Notes under the pieces: model-generated
The model's database searches: none
What the model saw: only the letters and a program-made list of their open reading frames with translations
What the model was told of the DNA's origin: nothing
Part shown: positions 43,593 through 52,006 of the stretch, one piece after another
Numbering within the stretch: the first letter of the stretch is position 1
Layout of the letters: each line of letters begins with the position of its first letter
Translations under genes and position numbers: made by a program
Source of the DNA: JAQBQB01 sp963757185
GTDB taxonomy: Bacteria; Gemmatimonadota; Gemmatimonadetes; Gemmatimonadales; Gemmatimonadaceae
NCBI GenBank assembly: GCA_963757185.1
Contig: CAVWQI010000011.1
Coordinates: 62,001 to 126,000, forward strand
DNA: 64,000 nt
Direction: 5' to 3'

Positions 43593-44462
43593 TCACATGC
43601 GCTCCAGCACGCGTCGCACGAGCGTCGTCAACGCAGGTTCGGCGCGGTTCGCCACGGCGATGATCTTTTCCACGGTCGCTGGCTCGAGCGCGTCGGGGTC
43701 GCACATGTCGGTGATGATCGACAATCCGAGCACGCGCATTCCCGAGTGCACCGCCGCGATCGTTTCCGGCACCGTCGACATGCCGACGACGTCGGCGCCG
43801 ATGCCGCGCAGGAAACGATACTCCGCGCGCGTCTCGAGATTCGGGCCGGCGACGGCGACGTAGACGCCTTCGCGCAGCCCGATCCCTTCATCCGCCGCGA
43901 CGTGACGCGCGAGTACGCCGAGCGCCGAATCGTACGGCGCCGACATGTCCGGGAAGCGCGGACCGAGACGATCGTCGTTGGGACCGATGAGTGGACTGTC
44001 GCCGAGCAAGTTCAGATGATCCGTGATGAGCATCAGGTCGCCGGCGCTCCAGAGCGGATTCAATCCGCCGCACGCGTTCGACACGAACAGGGTGTCGGCA
44101 CCGAGCGCGCGCAGCACCCGAACTGGAAAGGTGACCTGTTGCAGAGAATACCCTTCATACCGATGAAAGCGCCCCTGCATGGCGATCACGGTCCTGGCAC
44201 CTAACGTGCCGCACAGCAGGCGCCCGGCGTGCGACTCAACCGTGGACGCCGGAAACCCTGGGATGTCTTCGTACGGGATGGCGACCGGGTTCTCGATCTC
44301 CATCGCGAGCCGGCCGAGCCCCGTCCCGAGGATGATCGCCGCGTCGGGGCGCGCCGAAAAGCGCGCACGGATGACGCGCGCCGCGTCCTCCGCCGCTTCC
44401 AACAGGTGAACCCCCGGCGCCGCGTTCAGCGCCGCGGGCAGTGCCGGAGCCGCGAGCGTCAT
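43593..44462 (-). CDS. punA: Purine-nucleoside phosphorylase
   Basis: 289 residues. The trimeric PNP pattern is present: ILGTGLGRLAMEIE, ESHAGRLLCGTL, MQGRFHRYEGYSLQQVTFP, VSNACGGLNPLWSAGDLMLI, GPNLETRAEYRF and GADVVGMSTVPE. It cleaves purine (deoxy)nucleosides with phosphate to the base and (deoxy)ribose 1-phosphate. It sits between divIVA (4-base overlap) and ileS, an insertion compared with the Bacillus order. Confidence 0.95.
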   Translation of the reverse strand: MTLAAPALPAALNAAPGVHLLEAAEDAARVIRARFSARPDAAIILGTGLGRLAMEIENPVAIPYEDIPGFPASTVESHAGRLLCGTLGARTVIAMQGRFHRYEGYSLQQVTFPVRVLRALGADTLFVSNACGGLNPLWSAGDLMLITDHLNLLGDSPLIGPNDDRLGPRFPDMSAPYDSALGVLARHVAADEGIGLREGVYVAVAGPNLETRAEYRFLRGIGADVVGMSTVPETIAAVHSGMRVLGLSIITDMCDPDALEPATVEKIIAVANRAEPALTTLVRRVLERM

Positions 44463-44992
44463 CCCTTGATCGTCGAGGCGGCGCGGACAGGCGAAACGGG
44501 CATGCCGTCCCGGCGCAGGCCGTCGACGTTCGTTTGCTCGGCGGCGGTAATCTCGGCCAGGTGGCGCTCCACCATGGAGCGCAGCTGCGCGAGATAGGCG
44601 CGCCTCGAGTGCTCGAGGCCCGCCACGCCCTCCTGCATCCGGCGAATCTCGCCGCGAGCGTCCTCGATGATGCTATCCGCCTCGGCGCGGGCTTCGCGGA
44701 TGATGAGCTGCGCTTCCTTGTCGGCCTGCTCGCGAATGTCGCCGCGGAGCTGTTGCGCGGATACCAGCGCCTCGTTGATCGCCTTGTCCCGCTCCCGGAA
44801 CGCTCGCAGCTGCTCGTGGAAGCCGCGGGCCTTGGCCTCGAGCTCCTGGTTCAAGCGCGACAAGCGCTCCAGCTCCTCGGCCACTTGGTCGCGGAACTGG
44901 TTCACGCGCTCGGGATCGTAGCCGCGGATCGCCTTTCCGAACTCGTAGCGGCGAACGTCGAGCGGCGTGAGGTGGAAGGTTTCGTCCATCAT
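44459..44992 (-). CDS. divIVA: DivIVA-family cell pole/division protein
   Basis: 177 residues. The conserved DivIVA N-terminus (HLTPLDVRRYEFGKAIRGYD, then VNQFRDQVAEELERL) is followed by a long coiled coil (KEAQLIIREARAEADSIIED). DivIVA recognises curved membranes and organises poles or septa, mostly in Gram-positive bacteria. Here it lies in the ancestral position between yggS and ileS, without sepF. A possible partner for the MglA polarity module encoded 16 kb away, which is speculation. Confidence 0.93.
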   Translation of the reverse strand: MMDETFHLTPLDVRRYEFGKAIRGYDPERVNQFRDQVAEELERLSRLNQELEAKARGFHEQLRAFRERDKAINEALVSAQQLRGDIREQADKEAQLIIREARAEADSIIEDARGEIRRMQEGVAGLEHSRRAYLAQLRSMVERHLAEITAAEQTNVDGLRRDGMPVSPVRAASTIKG

Positions 44993-45672
44993 GCGGGTCT
45001 CGCTCCGAAGAGAATCGTTCCCAGGCGGACGTGCGTCGCGCCCTCTTCGACAGCTACTTCGAAGTCGCTCGACATCCCCATCGATAGCGCCGTCGCCTCG
45101 TGCCCGGCGGCGCGAAGCTGGTCTCGCGCCGCGCGTGCACCTGCAAAGACGCGTCTGAGGGTCGACTCGTCAGCATCCAACGGCGCCATCGTCATAACGC
45201 CGCGGACGCGGATCCCTGCGAGCTTCGACAAATGCTCGGCTTCAGCCGCGACGTCTGCGAGCCCGATTCCACCCTTGGACTCCTCGCCGACGACGTTCAC
45301 CTGCAACAGGGCTGACACGGGGCGCCCAGACTCAACCCCAAGCTCGTTCACGGCGTCGGCGAGCCGAGCGCTGTCGAGCGCGTGCAGGAGGTCGAAGCGC
45401 GGCAGGGATTTCACCTTGTTGCGCTGAAGGTGTCCAATCAGATGCCACCGAACCGGGGCTGAAACGAGATCCATCTTCGGGAGGGCTTCCTGCACACGGT
45501 TCTCGCCTACGTCAGCGAGACCCACATCCCAAGCCGACTGAACGGCATCGGGGCCATGCGTCTTGGTAACAGCGACGATTGTAACCTGCTGACCGTGACC
45601 ACCACGTCGCACTGCCGCTTCGATTCGGTCTCGGACTTCGCGGAGCCGGTCCGGGAGGTCAGGAAACGGCAT
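44989..45672 (-). CDS. YggS-family pyridoxal phosphate homeostasis protein
   Basis: 227 residues, single-domain alanine-racemase-like barrel. Signature elements: VTIVAVTKTHGPDAVQ (PLP lysine), VGENRVQEALPKM, RWHLIGHLQRNKVK, SLSMGMSSDFEVAVEEGATHVRLG. It binds PLP and keeps vitamin B6 and amino acid pools in balance; it has no known catalytic turnover. It overlaps divIVA by 4 bases. Confidence 0.95.
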   Translation of the reverse strand: MPFPDLPDRLREVRDRIEAAVRRGGHGQQVTIVAVTKTHGPDAVQSAWDVGLADVGENRVQEALPKMDLVSAPVRWHLIGHLQRNKVKSLPRFDLLHALDSARLADAVNELGVESGRPVSALLQVNVVGEESKGGIGLADVAAEAEHLSKLAGIRVRGVMTMAPLDADESTLRRVFAGARAARDQLRAAGHEATALSMGMSSDFEVAVEEGATHVRLGTILFGARPA

Positions 45673-45683
45673 AACGTACCAAG

Positions 45684-47639
45684 TTACCGTAGGTTACAGA
45701 GCGAATCAAGAGAAGCGCTCGGCGGAGCAGCTGCCCCCTCGAGCAATCGAGAGGGACACGAGAGCAGGCGAAGGAAGTACTCGTGAATCGAGTCGGGCTC
45801 GTCTCGAGCGCGCCGGCGTCGACGCCAATCGTCGATCGAGCGCGCCACTCGCCGCAGCGCCGCAGTGTCCAGCGAAATGTCGACCGGCGCGTCCGAGATC
45901 TCCGACGGCTCCGGCTCGGCGACCGCCACGAGACCGACGACCCTCCAGCGTCTCGCGATTGCCGCACGCTCGCTCGGCTCGAGCGTGTTCGCCGCGGCGA
46001 TCGGGCGATTCTGCCCGAGAGCGTCCGCCGCAATGCGTGTCGCCGACATCGGGTCAGACGCGCTCGTGCCGGTGCCGAGTTCGTAGCGGCGGCGAAGCTC
46101 GTCGAGGTACCACTGTGCGCCTAGCAGCGGCAGCGTTACGACGGTGACGTCGCGGCGTTCACCCTCTACCTGTTGGGCATACCAGAGCGGATAGGTGTCG
46201 TTGTCGCCTTCGACGAAGAGCACGGCGCGGGGCGGAAGCGGCTCGAGCAACTGGCGCGCCGTCTCACGTGGAAGGGTTGCATCCGGCTCCTGTCGGCGAT
46301 CCACGACGCTCCAGTTGAGAAGGATCGGAAGCGCCGCGACAGCTACGCCGACCCACGCCCGCGCGAAGCGCTGTGCCAGCGCAACGGCGCCCATGCCGGC
46401 CCAGATCCCCCACGCCCAGAACCCGAGCGTGAAGAAGTAGTCCCGGTCTCGCGCCTCGTGCGCCGCGTCGTCTGGAACGAACGACCACGCGAACGTGCGC
46501 CCCGCGCGGAGATTCAGGTACGCGATCACGCCGAGCGAGCCGCATGCGAACAGAAGGAGGACGGCGCTCCACGTCCGGGCGTCGCGTCGGCGATGCCATG
46601 CCGCGCCGGCGACTCCGAGGCCGGCGAAGATGCTCGTCGCGAGTACGCGCCAAACGTTTGGGATCACGCCGGGCGCGAGCCGCAACGCCCACTGCCAGTC
46701 CGCGTACTCGAACCAGTTCGCCAACTGCAGCCAGACCGGCGCTCGGCGAGGCCAGAGCCCGGCGACGTCGTATTGACGTCGCGCGATGGTGTAAGCGAGT
46801 TGGCTCCACGTGCGCGGATTGTCCTGATTGATCGCCGGGTCGAATCGCGACCGAATGATGAGGAATCCGACCGCCGATAGCGCGACGCAGCCAACGATGA
46901 CCGCGGCGAGCGCGACGCCGACGCGTGCGCGGCGCGAATCGCCCGTCTCGACTGCGTCACGTCGAGGCACGGCGGCGAGAAGAATCAACACCAACCCCGC
47001 GCTCATCACCGGCACGGACATGCGCCCGACCCCGGCCGTCGCGACGCTCACGCCGGAGAGAACCAGCGCGGTACGGCCGTCGAAGCCACTGGCGGGTCGA
47101 TTCGCCGCCAACAGTACGGCTACGGGCGCGGCGATGAGCGCGCTCAAGTGGAGCGGCACGGCCAGCGCGAGGAGATACGCAGTGAGCAGAGTGAAGCGCG
47201 CGTCGCCGGTGCGGCCGGCGCGATCCGCGGCGACGATCGTCGCGACCGAGAGCAGGAGTGACGCAGCGTAGACCTCCGTCTCCGTCGCGTTCAGCCAGAC
47301 GGTGGACATCGCGCCCGCGGCGATTCCGGCGGCGAGTCCGGCGAGCGGCTCCCTCGTCGCCCGCGCGATCCACAGCGTCGTGAGACCCACGGCGGCCGCG
47401 GTGCACGCGCTGGAAAAAAGATTCGTTGCCGTTGCGAACGGCAGAAAGGCGAGGATTTTCGCCCACGCGCCGAGGAGCACGACGAACAGCGGAGTGCCCG
47501 GCGGATGCGGAATTCCGAGGCTGTGCGCGGCGGCGATGAATTCGCCGGCATCCCAGAACGTGACTCCCGGCGCGAGAGTGGCGACGTAGACCGCCGCGAG
47601 CGAAGCGGCGGCGAGGAGCGCCGCGCGGGGCGCCGTCAC
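45684..47639 (-). CDS. DUF2723 / GT117-type membrane O-glycosyltransferase
   Basis: 651 residues. Polytopic N-terminal two-thirds with about ten membrane helices and the family motif FWDAGEFIAAAHSLGIPHPP near the N-terminus (the acidic pair is likely catalytic), followed by a soluble C-terminal domain (AVLFVEGDNDTYPLWYAQQV). The family includes TMEM260-like protein O-mannosyltransferases. A role in glycosylating exported proteins or surface polymers is inferred. The GTG start at 47639 overlaps the cdaA stop as GTGA. Confidence 0.85.
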   Translation of the reverse strand: MTAPRAALLAAASLAAVYVATLAPGVTFWDAGEFIAAAHSLGIPHPPGTPLFVVLLGAWAKILAFLPFATATNLFSSACTAAAVGLTTLWIARATREPLAGLAAGIAAGAMSTVWLNATETEVYAASLLLSVATIVAADRAGRTGDARFTLLTAYLLALAVPLHLSALIAAPVAVLLAANRPASGFDGRTALVLSGVSVATAGVGRMSVPVMSAGLVLILLAAVPRRDAVETGDSRRARVGVALAAVIVGCVALSAVGFLIIRSRFDPAINQDNPRTWSQLAYTIARRQYDVAGLWPRRAPVWLQLANWFEYADWQWALRLAPGVIPNVWRVLATSIFAGLGVAGAAWHRRRDARTWSAVLLLFACGSLGVIAYLNLRAGRTFAWSFVPDDAAHEARDRDYFFTLGFWAWGIWAGMGAVALAQRFARAWVGVAVAALPILLNWSVVDRRQEPDATLPRETARQLLEPLPPRAVLFVEGDNDTYPLWYAQQVEGERRDVTVVTLPLLGAQWYLDELRRRYELGTGTSASDPMSATRIAADALGQNRPIAAANTLEPSERAAIARRWRVVGLVAVAEPEPSEISDAPVDISLDTAALRRVARSIDDWRRRRRARDEPDSIHEYFLRLLSCPSRLLEGAAAPPSASLDSLCNLR

Positions 47640-48439
47640 GACGGGACGGCGACTCCTGCCTCGAGAGCGACGTCGCGCAGGGGACGCCCCGCCACGAGGT
47701 CGCGCACCTGCGCCGGCGCGAAGTCGCGCCACAACCGTCCGCCCGATGCAACGGCGATCGCCGCCGTCTGCTCCGACACGACGAACACGAGAGCGTCTGT
47801 TTCCTCGGTGAGGCCCAACGCCGCGCGGTGCCGCGTCCCGAGCGAACGATCGATCATCGACGCCTGCGACAGCGGAAGGATGCACGCCGCGCCGACGATC
47901 GTATCGCCGCGGATGATGACCGCGCCATCATGCAGCGGCGAGTTGGGAGTGAAGATCGTAGTGAGGAGGTCGGCCGAGACCTTCGCCTGCATCACCGACC
48001 CGGAGTGCACGTATTCGTCGAGGGAAACCTCTCGCTCCACGGCGATGATCGCGCCGACGCCTTTGCGGCTGAGACGCTCGACCGCCTCGGAGACGCGGTC
48101 GCCGACCTCCGCTTCCTTCATTCTCGCGAACACGCGCGAGAATCGCGAGCGGCCGAGTTGCGCGAGAGCGGCGCGAATCTCCGGTGCGAACACGACGAGC
48201 AGCGCGATCACGCCGTAGCTCGAGACGAGAGTCAGTAGATAGACGATCACGCCGAGCTGCAGCACGTAAGCGACGCCGTAGCTCACCGCCAGCAGCAACA
48301 ACCCGACGAGCACCTGAAGCGCGCGCGTGCGGTGCACCAGCAGCAGCACGCGATAGATCACGAAGCTCACGATCGCGATCTGCAGCACGTCGCGCCAACC
48401 GGCGTGCAGAAGACGAAACTGCTCGAAGAGACTCACCAT
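47636..48439 (-). CDS. cdaA: Diadenylate cyclase CdaA (c-di-AMP synthase)
   Basis: 267 residues. Three N-terminal membrane helices (about 15-90) and a DAC domain with the catalytic DGA motif (NSPLHDGAVIIRGD) and RHR motif (LGTRHRAALGLTEE). It makes c-di-AMP from two ATP. The usual neighbours cdaR and glmM are absent; here it sits between folP (7-base overlap) and GT117. The ATG at 48439 was chosen over a start 21 codons upstream, which would overlap folP more. Confidence 0.95.
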   Translation of the reverse strand: MVSLFEQFRLLHAGWRDVLQIAIVSFVIYRVLLLVHRTRALQVLVGLLLLAVSYGVAYVLQLGVIVYLLTLVSSYGVIALLVVFAPEIRAALAQLGRSRFSRVFARMKEAEVGDRVSEAVERLSRKGVGAIIAVEREVSLDEYVHSGSVMQAKVSADLLTTIFTPNSPLHDGAVIIRGDTIVGAACILPLSQASMIDRSLGTRHRAALGLTEETDALVFVVSEQTAAIAVASGGRLWRDFAPAQVRDLVAGRPLRDVALEAGVAVPS

Positions 48440-49398
48440 GCGGCGCCGGGTCTCGTCCCGATCCCCGAGTCCCCGGGGCGCGCCGCACGCATGATCGCCC
48501 ACGCGACGTCCAGCGCTTCGCGCGACGGCTTCACGTCGTGCACGCGAAAGAGCCGCGCGCCACGCTCGAGCGCCGCGACGTTCGCGCCGATGGTCCCGCC
48601 GACGCGTTCGCTCGGCTCCGCGACGCCGGTGATCCCGCCGATGAATCGCTTGCGCGACGCGCCGACGAGGACCGGATACCCGAGCGCGACGAGGCGAGAG
48701 AGCTCGGACAACACAGCGATCGACGTCTCGCTTCGCTTGGCGAAGCCGATACCCGGATCCAGGACGATCCGGTTTCCCGCGACGCCGGCGCTCTGCGCGC
48801 CTTCGGCCGCGGCGCGCAGTTCCGCGATGACTTCACCCACGGGATCGTCGCCGTACGTGGCGTGGGCGTACGTCGCCATGGTGGCAACGTCGCCACGCGA
48901 GTGCATCAGGACAACCCCCGCGCCCGCGGCGCGGCACACGCCCGCCATCGCGTCGTCGAGCCGAAAGGCGGAAACGTCGTTCACGATCGACGCGCCGGCC
49001 TCGAGCGACGCGTATGCGACCGCGGCCTTGGTCGTATCGACCGAAATCGGGACGGCCGGGTGATCTCGACGCACTGCCTGAACCAGTGGCACGACGCGCC
49101 GCCGCTCCTCCTCCGCATCCACGGTTCGGGCGCCCTGCGGACGAGTGGACTCACCGCCGATGTCGATCACGTCCGCGCCTTCGGCCATCAGCCGTTCGAC
49201 GTGTCGCCGCGCGTCGTCGAGCGTGCGGAGACGGCCGCCGTCGCTGAAGCTGTCCGGTGTCACGTTCACGATTCCCAGGATGCGCGGGCGGTCGAGCGTC
49301 AGAGCGCCGGTGGCGTGGCGCCACACCGGCGCGTTCTCGCGTGGCGCGTCGGTAGCGGCTTCGCCCATCGTCGTCCGTGTTTCCCGGGTGCTGGTCAT
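48433..49398 (-). CDS. folP: Dihydropteroate synthase
   Basis: 321 residues. DHPS motifs are clear: ILGIVNVTPDSFSDGG, ADVIDIGGESTRPQGA, GASIVNDVSAF, LDPGIGFAKRSE, GASRKRFIGG. It condenses p-aminobenzoate with dihydropterin pyrophosphate in folate synthesis. The proposed ATG at 49398 lies only 7 bases after the upstream terminator; an alternative ATG at 49368 (residue 11) is possible. It is the first gene of a long co-oriented array that reaches the che cluster. Confidence 0.95.
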   Translation of the reverse strand: MTSTRETRTTMGEAATDAPRENAPVWRHATGALTLDRPRILGIVNVTPDSFSDGGRLRTLDDARRHVERLMAEGADVIDIGGESTRPQGARTVDAEEERRRVVPLVQAVRRDHPAVPISVDTTKAAVAYASLEAGASIVNDVSAFRLDDAMAGVCRAAGAGVVLMHSRGDVATMATYAHATYGDDPVGEVIAELRAAAEGAQSAGVAGNRIVLDPGIGFAKRSETSIAVLSELSRLVALGYPVLVGASRKRFIGGITGVAEPSERVGGTIGANVAALERGARLFRVHDVKPSREALDVAWAIMRAARPGDSGIGTRPGAAW

Positions 49399-49404
49399 CT
49401 GGGC

Positions 49405-49439
49405 CAGAAGAAAACGGGAGCCTCTCGCGAGACTCCCGT
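49405..49439 (-). terminator. Rho-independent terminator after ftsH
   Basis: Stem of 7 base pairs ACGGGAG/CTCCCGT (49414-49420 with 49433-49439); the loop can fold further on TCTCGCGAGA. On the minus strand it is followed by TTTTCTTCT. It lies 24 bases after the ftsH stop and ends the tilS-hpt-ftsH unit just before folP. Confidence 0.85.
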
Positions 49440-49463
49440 CGGTCGTTTCCGATCAGATCATTC

Positions 49464-51455
49464 TTACGCCGGACTCGGCTCCGGCCCACCCAGAAGCGGT
49501 GGCGCGCTGCGCTTGGGCTCGAGCGACGGCGGCGCCACGTGTGCCGGCGGCATCGGCGGCGCACCGGACGAGCGGGGCGGCAGCGTCTCGCCGCGCGCCA
49601 GCATCTCGATGTCGACGCCCGTGAGCGTTTCACGCTCCAACAGCGCCGCGGCGACCTGGTGCAGCAGTCCGAGGTTCGCCTCGAGCGTCTGCTTCGCGCG
49701 ATCGTACGCGTTGTCGATCACGCGCTTGACCTCCGCGTCCACCAGCTGCGACGTCTGTTCCGACACTTCGCGCCGGTGCTGAATCTCGCGGCCGAGGAAG
49801 AGCTCCTGCTCGTTGTCGCCGACGAGGATCGGACCGATGGCGTCGGACAGACCCCACTGCGTCACATACCGGCGAGCGATCGCTGTCGCCTTCTGGATGT
49901 CGCTCGCCGCGCCCGTCGTCACCCGATCGTGCCCGAAGATCAGCTCTTCAGAGACGCGGCCGCCGTACGACATCACGAGCACCGCCTCGAGCTGCTGGCG
50001 CGTGACCGACACGCGATCGTCTTCCGGCAGCGTGAACGCCAACCCAAGCGCACGTCCGCGTGGCACGATGGTCACCTTGTGCAGCGGGTCGTTGCCCGGT
50101 ACGCGCATCGCGCAGATGGCGTGACCGGCTTCATGATACGCCGTGAGCCGGCGTTCCTCGTCCTTCATCACCATCGACTTCCGCTCGGCGCCAAGCATGA
50201 CTTTGTCCTTGGCGTCCTCGAGGTCGGCCATGAAGATCTTCTCGTGGCTGTTGCGCACGGCGAGCAGCGCGGCCTCGTTGACGAGGTTCGCGAGATCGGC
50301 GCCCGCCATGCCCGGCGTGCCGCGCGCCAGCGTCGTGATGTCCACGTCGTCGGCGATGGGCTTGTTGCGCAGGTGGACCTTTAGAATTCCCTCACGGCCT
50401 CTCAGATCCGGCGCGTCGACGACGATCTGCCGGTCGAATCGGCCCGGGCGCAGCAGCGCGGGGTCGAGGACGTCCGGCCGGTTCGTGGCCGCGATGAGAA
50501 TCACGCCGTCGTTCGATTCGAAGCCGTCCATCTCGACGAGCAACTGGTTGAGCGTCTGCTCGCGCTCGTCGTGACCGCCTCCAAGGCCGGCACCCCGGTG
50601 CCGGCCTACAGCATCGATCTCGTCGATGAAGATGATGCATGGAGCGTGTGCTTTCCCCTGCTCGAACAGGTCGCGAACCCGGCTCGCGCCGACGCCGACG
50701 AACATCTCGACGAAATCGGAACCCGACATCGAAAAGAATGGACGGGCGGCCTCGCCGGCCACCGCCTTCGCCAGCAGCGTCTTGCCGGTGCCCGGAGGAC
50801 CGACAAGCAGCGCACCCTTCGGCAGACGTCCGCCGAGTTTGGTGAACTTCTGCGGATCGCGCAGAAACTCGATGATCTCCTGCAACTCCTGCTTCGCTTC
50901 GTCGGCGCCGGCCACGTCAGCGAAGGTGATCTTGGGCGTATCGCCCGTGAGCAGCTTCGCCTTGGACTTGCCGAACGAGAACGCCTTCGCGCCGCCCGCT
51001 TGCATCTGCTTGAAGACGAACAGGTAGAAGCCGATGACGATGAGCCACGGCACGAAGTTCACGACCCACGCCGTGACCGAAACACCGGCGTCCTTCGCGT
51101 CGATCGCGACTCCCTTGGCGTTCAGCGCGGCGACCTCGGCTTCCGAATTCTCCACCGGGAGACGGACGCTGAAGTTCTTGTACTGCTGATCGCTGCCCGG
51201 AACCGTGATGCGGTTCTTGACGGTCCCGTTCACGGTTTTGCCGGCCGTGATCGTCACCTTGGAAATGTTTCCGTGGTCGAGCTCGTCGCGATACTGCGTG
51301 TACGAGATCTGTTTCGACGCCTCGGACTTCGTCCCCGAGAGCTGGATGAGGACGACGGGAATCAGGATGAGGAGAATCCAAAAGGCGACGGTCTTCGAGA
51401 ACCGTCCCCAACTGAACTCCTTCTTGGTGTTCTTCGGCTGCATCGGAAGTGGCAT
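49464..51455 (-). CDS. ftsH: ATP-dependent zinc metalloprotease FtsH
   Basis: 663 residues. Two membrane helices (about 21-40 and 129-149) flank a periplasmic domain. The AAA+ module has Walker A GPPGTGKT (219-226), Walker B FIDEID (276-281) and the second region of homology (NRPDVLDPALLRPGRFDRQ); the zinc protease site is HEAGH (441-445). It degrades membrane and some soluble proteins. The C-terminal tail is Pro-rich. The ATG overlaps the hpt stop by one base; a terminator follows. Confidence 0.97.
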   Translation of the reverse strand: MPLPMQPKNTKKEFSWGRFSKTVAFWILLILIPVVLIQLSGTKSEASKQISYTQYRDELDHGNISKVTITAGKTVNGTVKNRITVPGSDQQYKNFSVRLPVENSEAEVAALNAKGVAIDAKDAGVSVTAWVVNFVPWLIVIGFYLFVFKQMQAGGAKAFSFGKSKAKLLTGDTPKITFADVAGADEAKQELQEIIEFLRDPQKFTKLGGRLPKGALLVGPPGTGKTLLAKAVAGEAARPFFSMSGSDFVEMFVGVGASRVRDLFEQGKAHAPCIIFIDEIDAVGRHRGAGLGGGHDEREQTLNQLLVEMDGFESNDGVILIAATNRPDVLDPALLRPGRFDRQIVVDAPDLRGREGILKVHLRNKPIADDVDITTLARGTPGMAGADLANLVNEAALLAVRNSHEKIFMADLEDAKDKVMLGAERKSMVMKDEERRLTAYHEAGHAICAMRVPGNDPLHKVTIVPRGRALGLAFTLPEDDRVSVTRQQLEAVLVMSYGGRVSEELIFGHDRVTTGAASDIQKATAIARRYVTQWGLSDAIGPILVGDNEQELFLGREIQHRREVSEQTSQLVDAEVKRVIDNAYDRAKQTLEANLGLLHQVAAALLERETLTGVDIEMLARGETLPPRSSGAPPMPPAHVAPPSLEPKRSAPPLLGGPEPSPA

Positions 51456-52006
51456 TACCGCAAGCTCGCTATGTACGGAAGGTGCCTGAAGTTCTCTGCG
51501 TGATCCAATCCATACCCCACGAGGAACTCGTTGGGTGCATCAAAGCCGATGAATCGCGTCGGATATCGGAGCTCCTCCGCGACATGCTTGTGGAGCAGTG
51601 CGCATATCTCCAACGAACGCGGCTTCCGTGCCCACAGCAAATCCATCAGGCGATTCAATGTACGACCTGTATCGACTATATCCTCGACCAGCAGAATGTG
51701 CTTACCCTCGAGCTCGGTCTCGGGGTCGTACACCAAACGCACGTTCCCGCTGGAGACAGTCGAGTCGCCGTAGCTCGCGGCTACAAGAAAGTCGACTTGC
51801 AGGGGCCGCCGAATCTGGCGCACCAAGTCACTCAGAAATATAAAGCTCCCCTTCAAGAGACCGAGCACCAAAAGTTCGCCATCCGGATACGCCGTCGTGA
51901 TTTCGGCGCCAATCTCCTGCACGCGCGTCCCGATTTCGGGCTCCGAATAGACGATTCGTCGTACGTCGCGACCCTGGAGCCGCGGATCAGCCGCCGTTGC
52001 GTGCAC
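51455..52006 (-). CDS. hpt: Hypoxanthine phosphoribosyltransferase
   Basis: 183 residues, start GTG. PRPP-binding motif HILLVEDIVDTGRTL; also VLGLLKGSFIFLSDLVRQI and FIGFDAPNEFLVGYGLDHAE. It salvages hypoxanthine/guanine to IMP/GMP. The order tilS-hpt-ftsH is widely conserved in bacteria. It overlaps tilS by 20 bases. Confidence 0.96.
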   Translation of the reverse strand: MHATAADPRLQGRDVRRIVYSEPEIGTRVQEIGAEITTAYPDGELLVLGLLKGSFIFLSDLVRQIRRPLQVDFLVAASYGDSTVSSGNVRLVYDPETELEGKHILLVEDIVDTGRTLNRLMDLLWARKPRSLEICALLHKHVAEELRYPTRFIGFDAPNEFLVGYGLDHAENFRHLPYIASLR

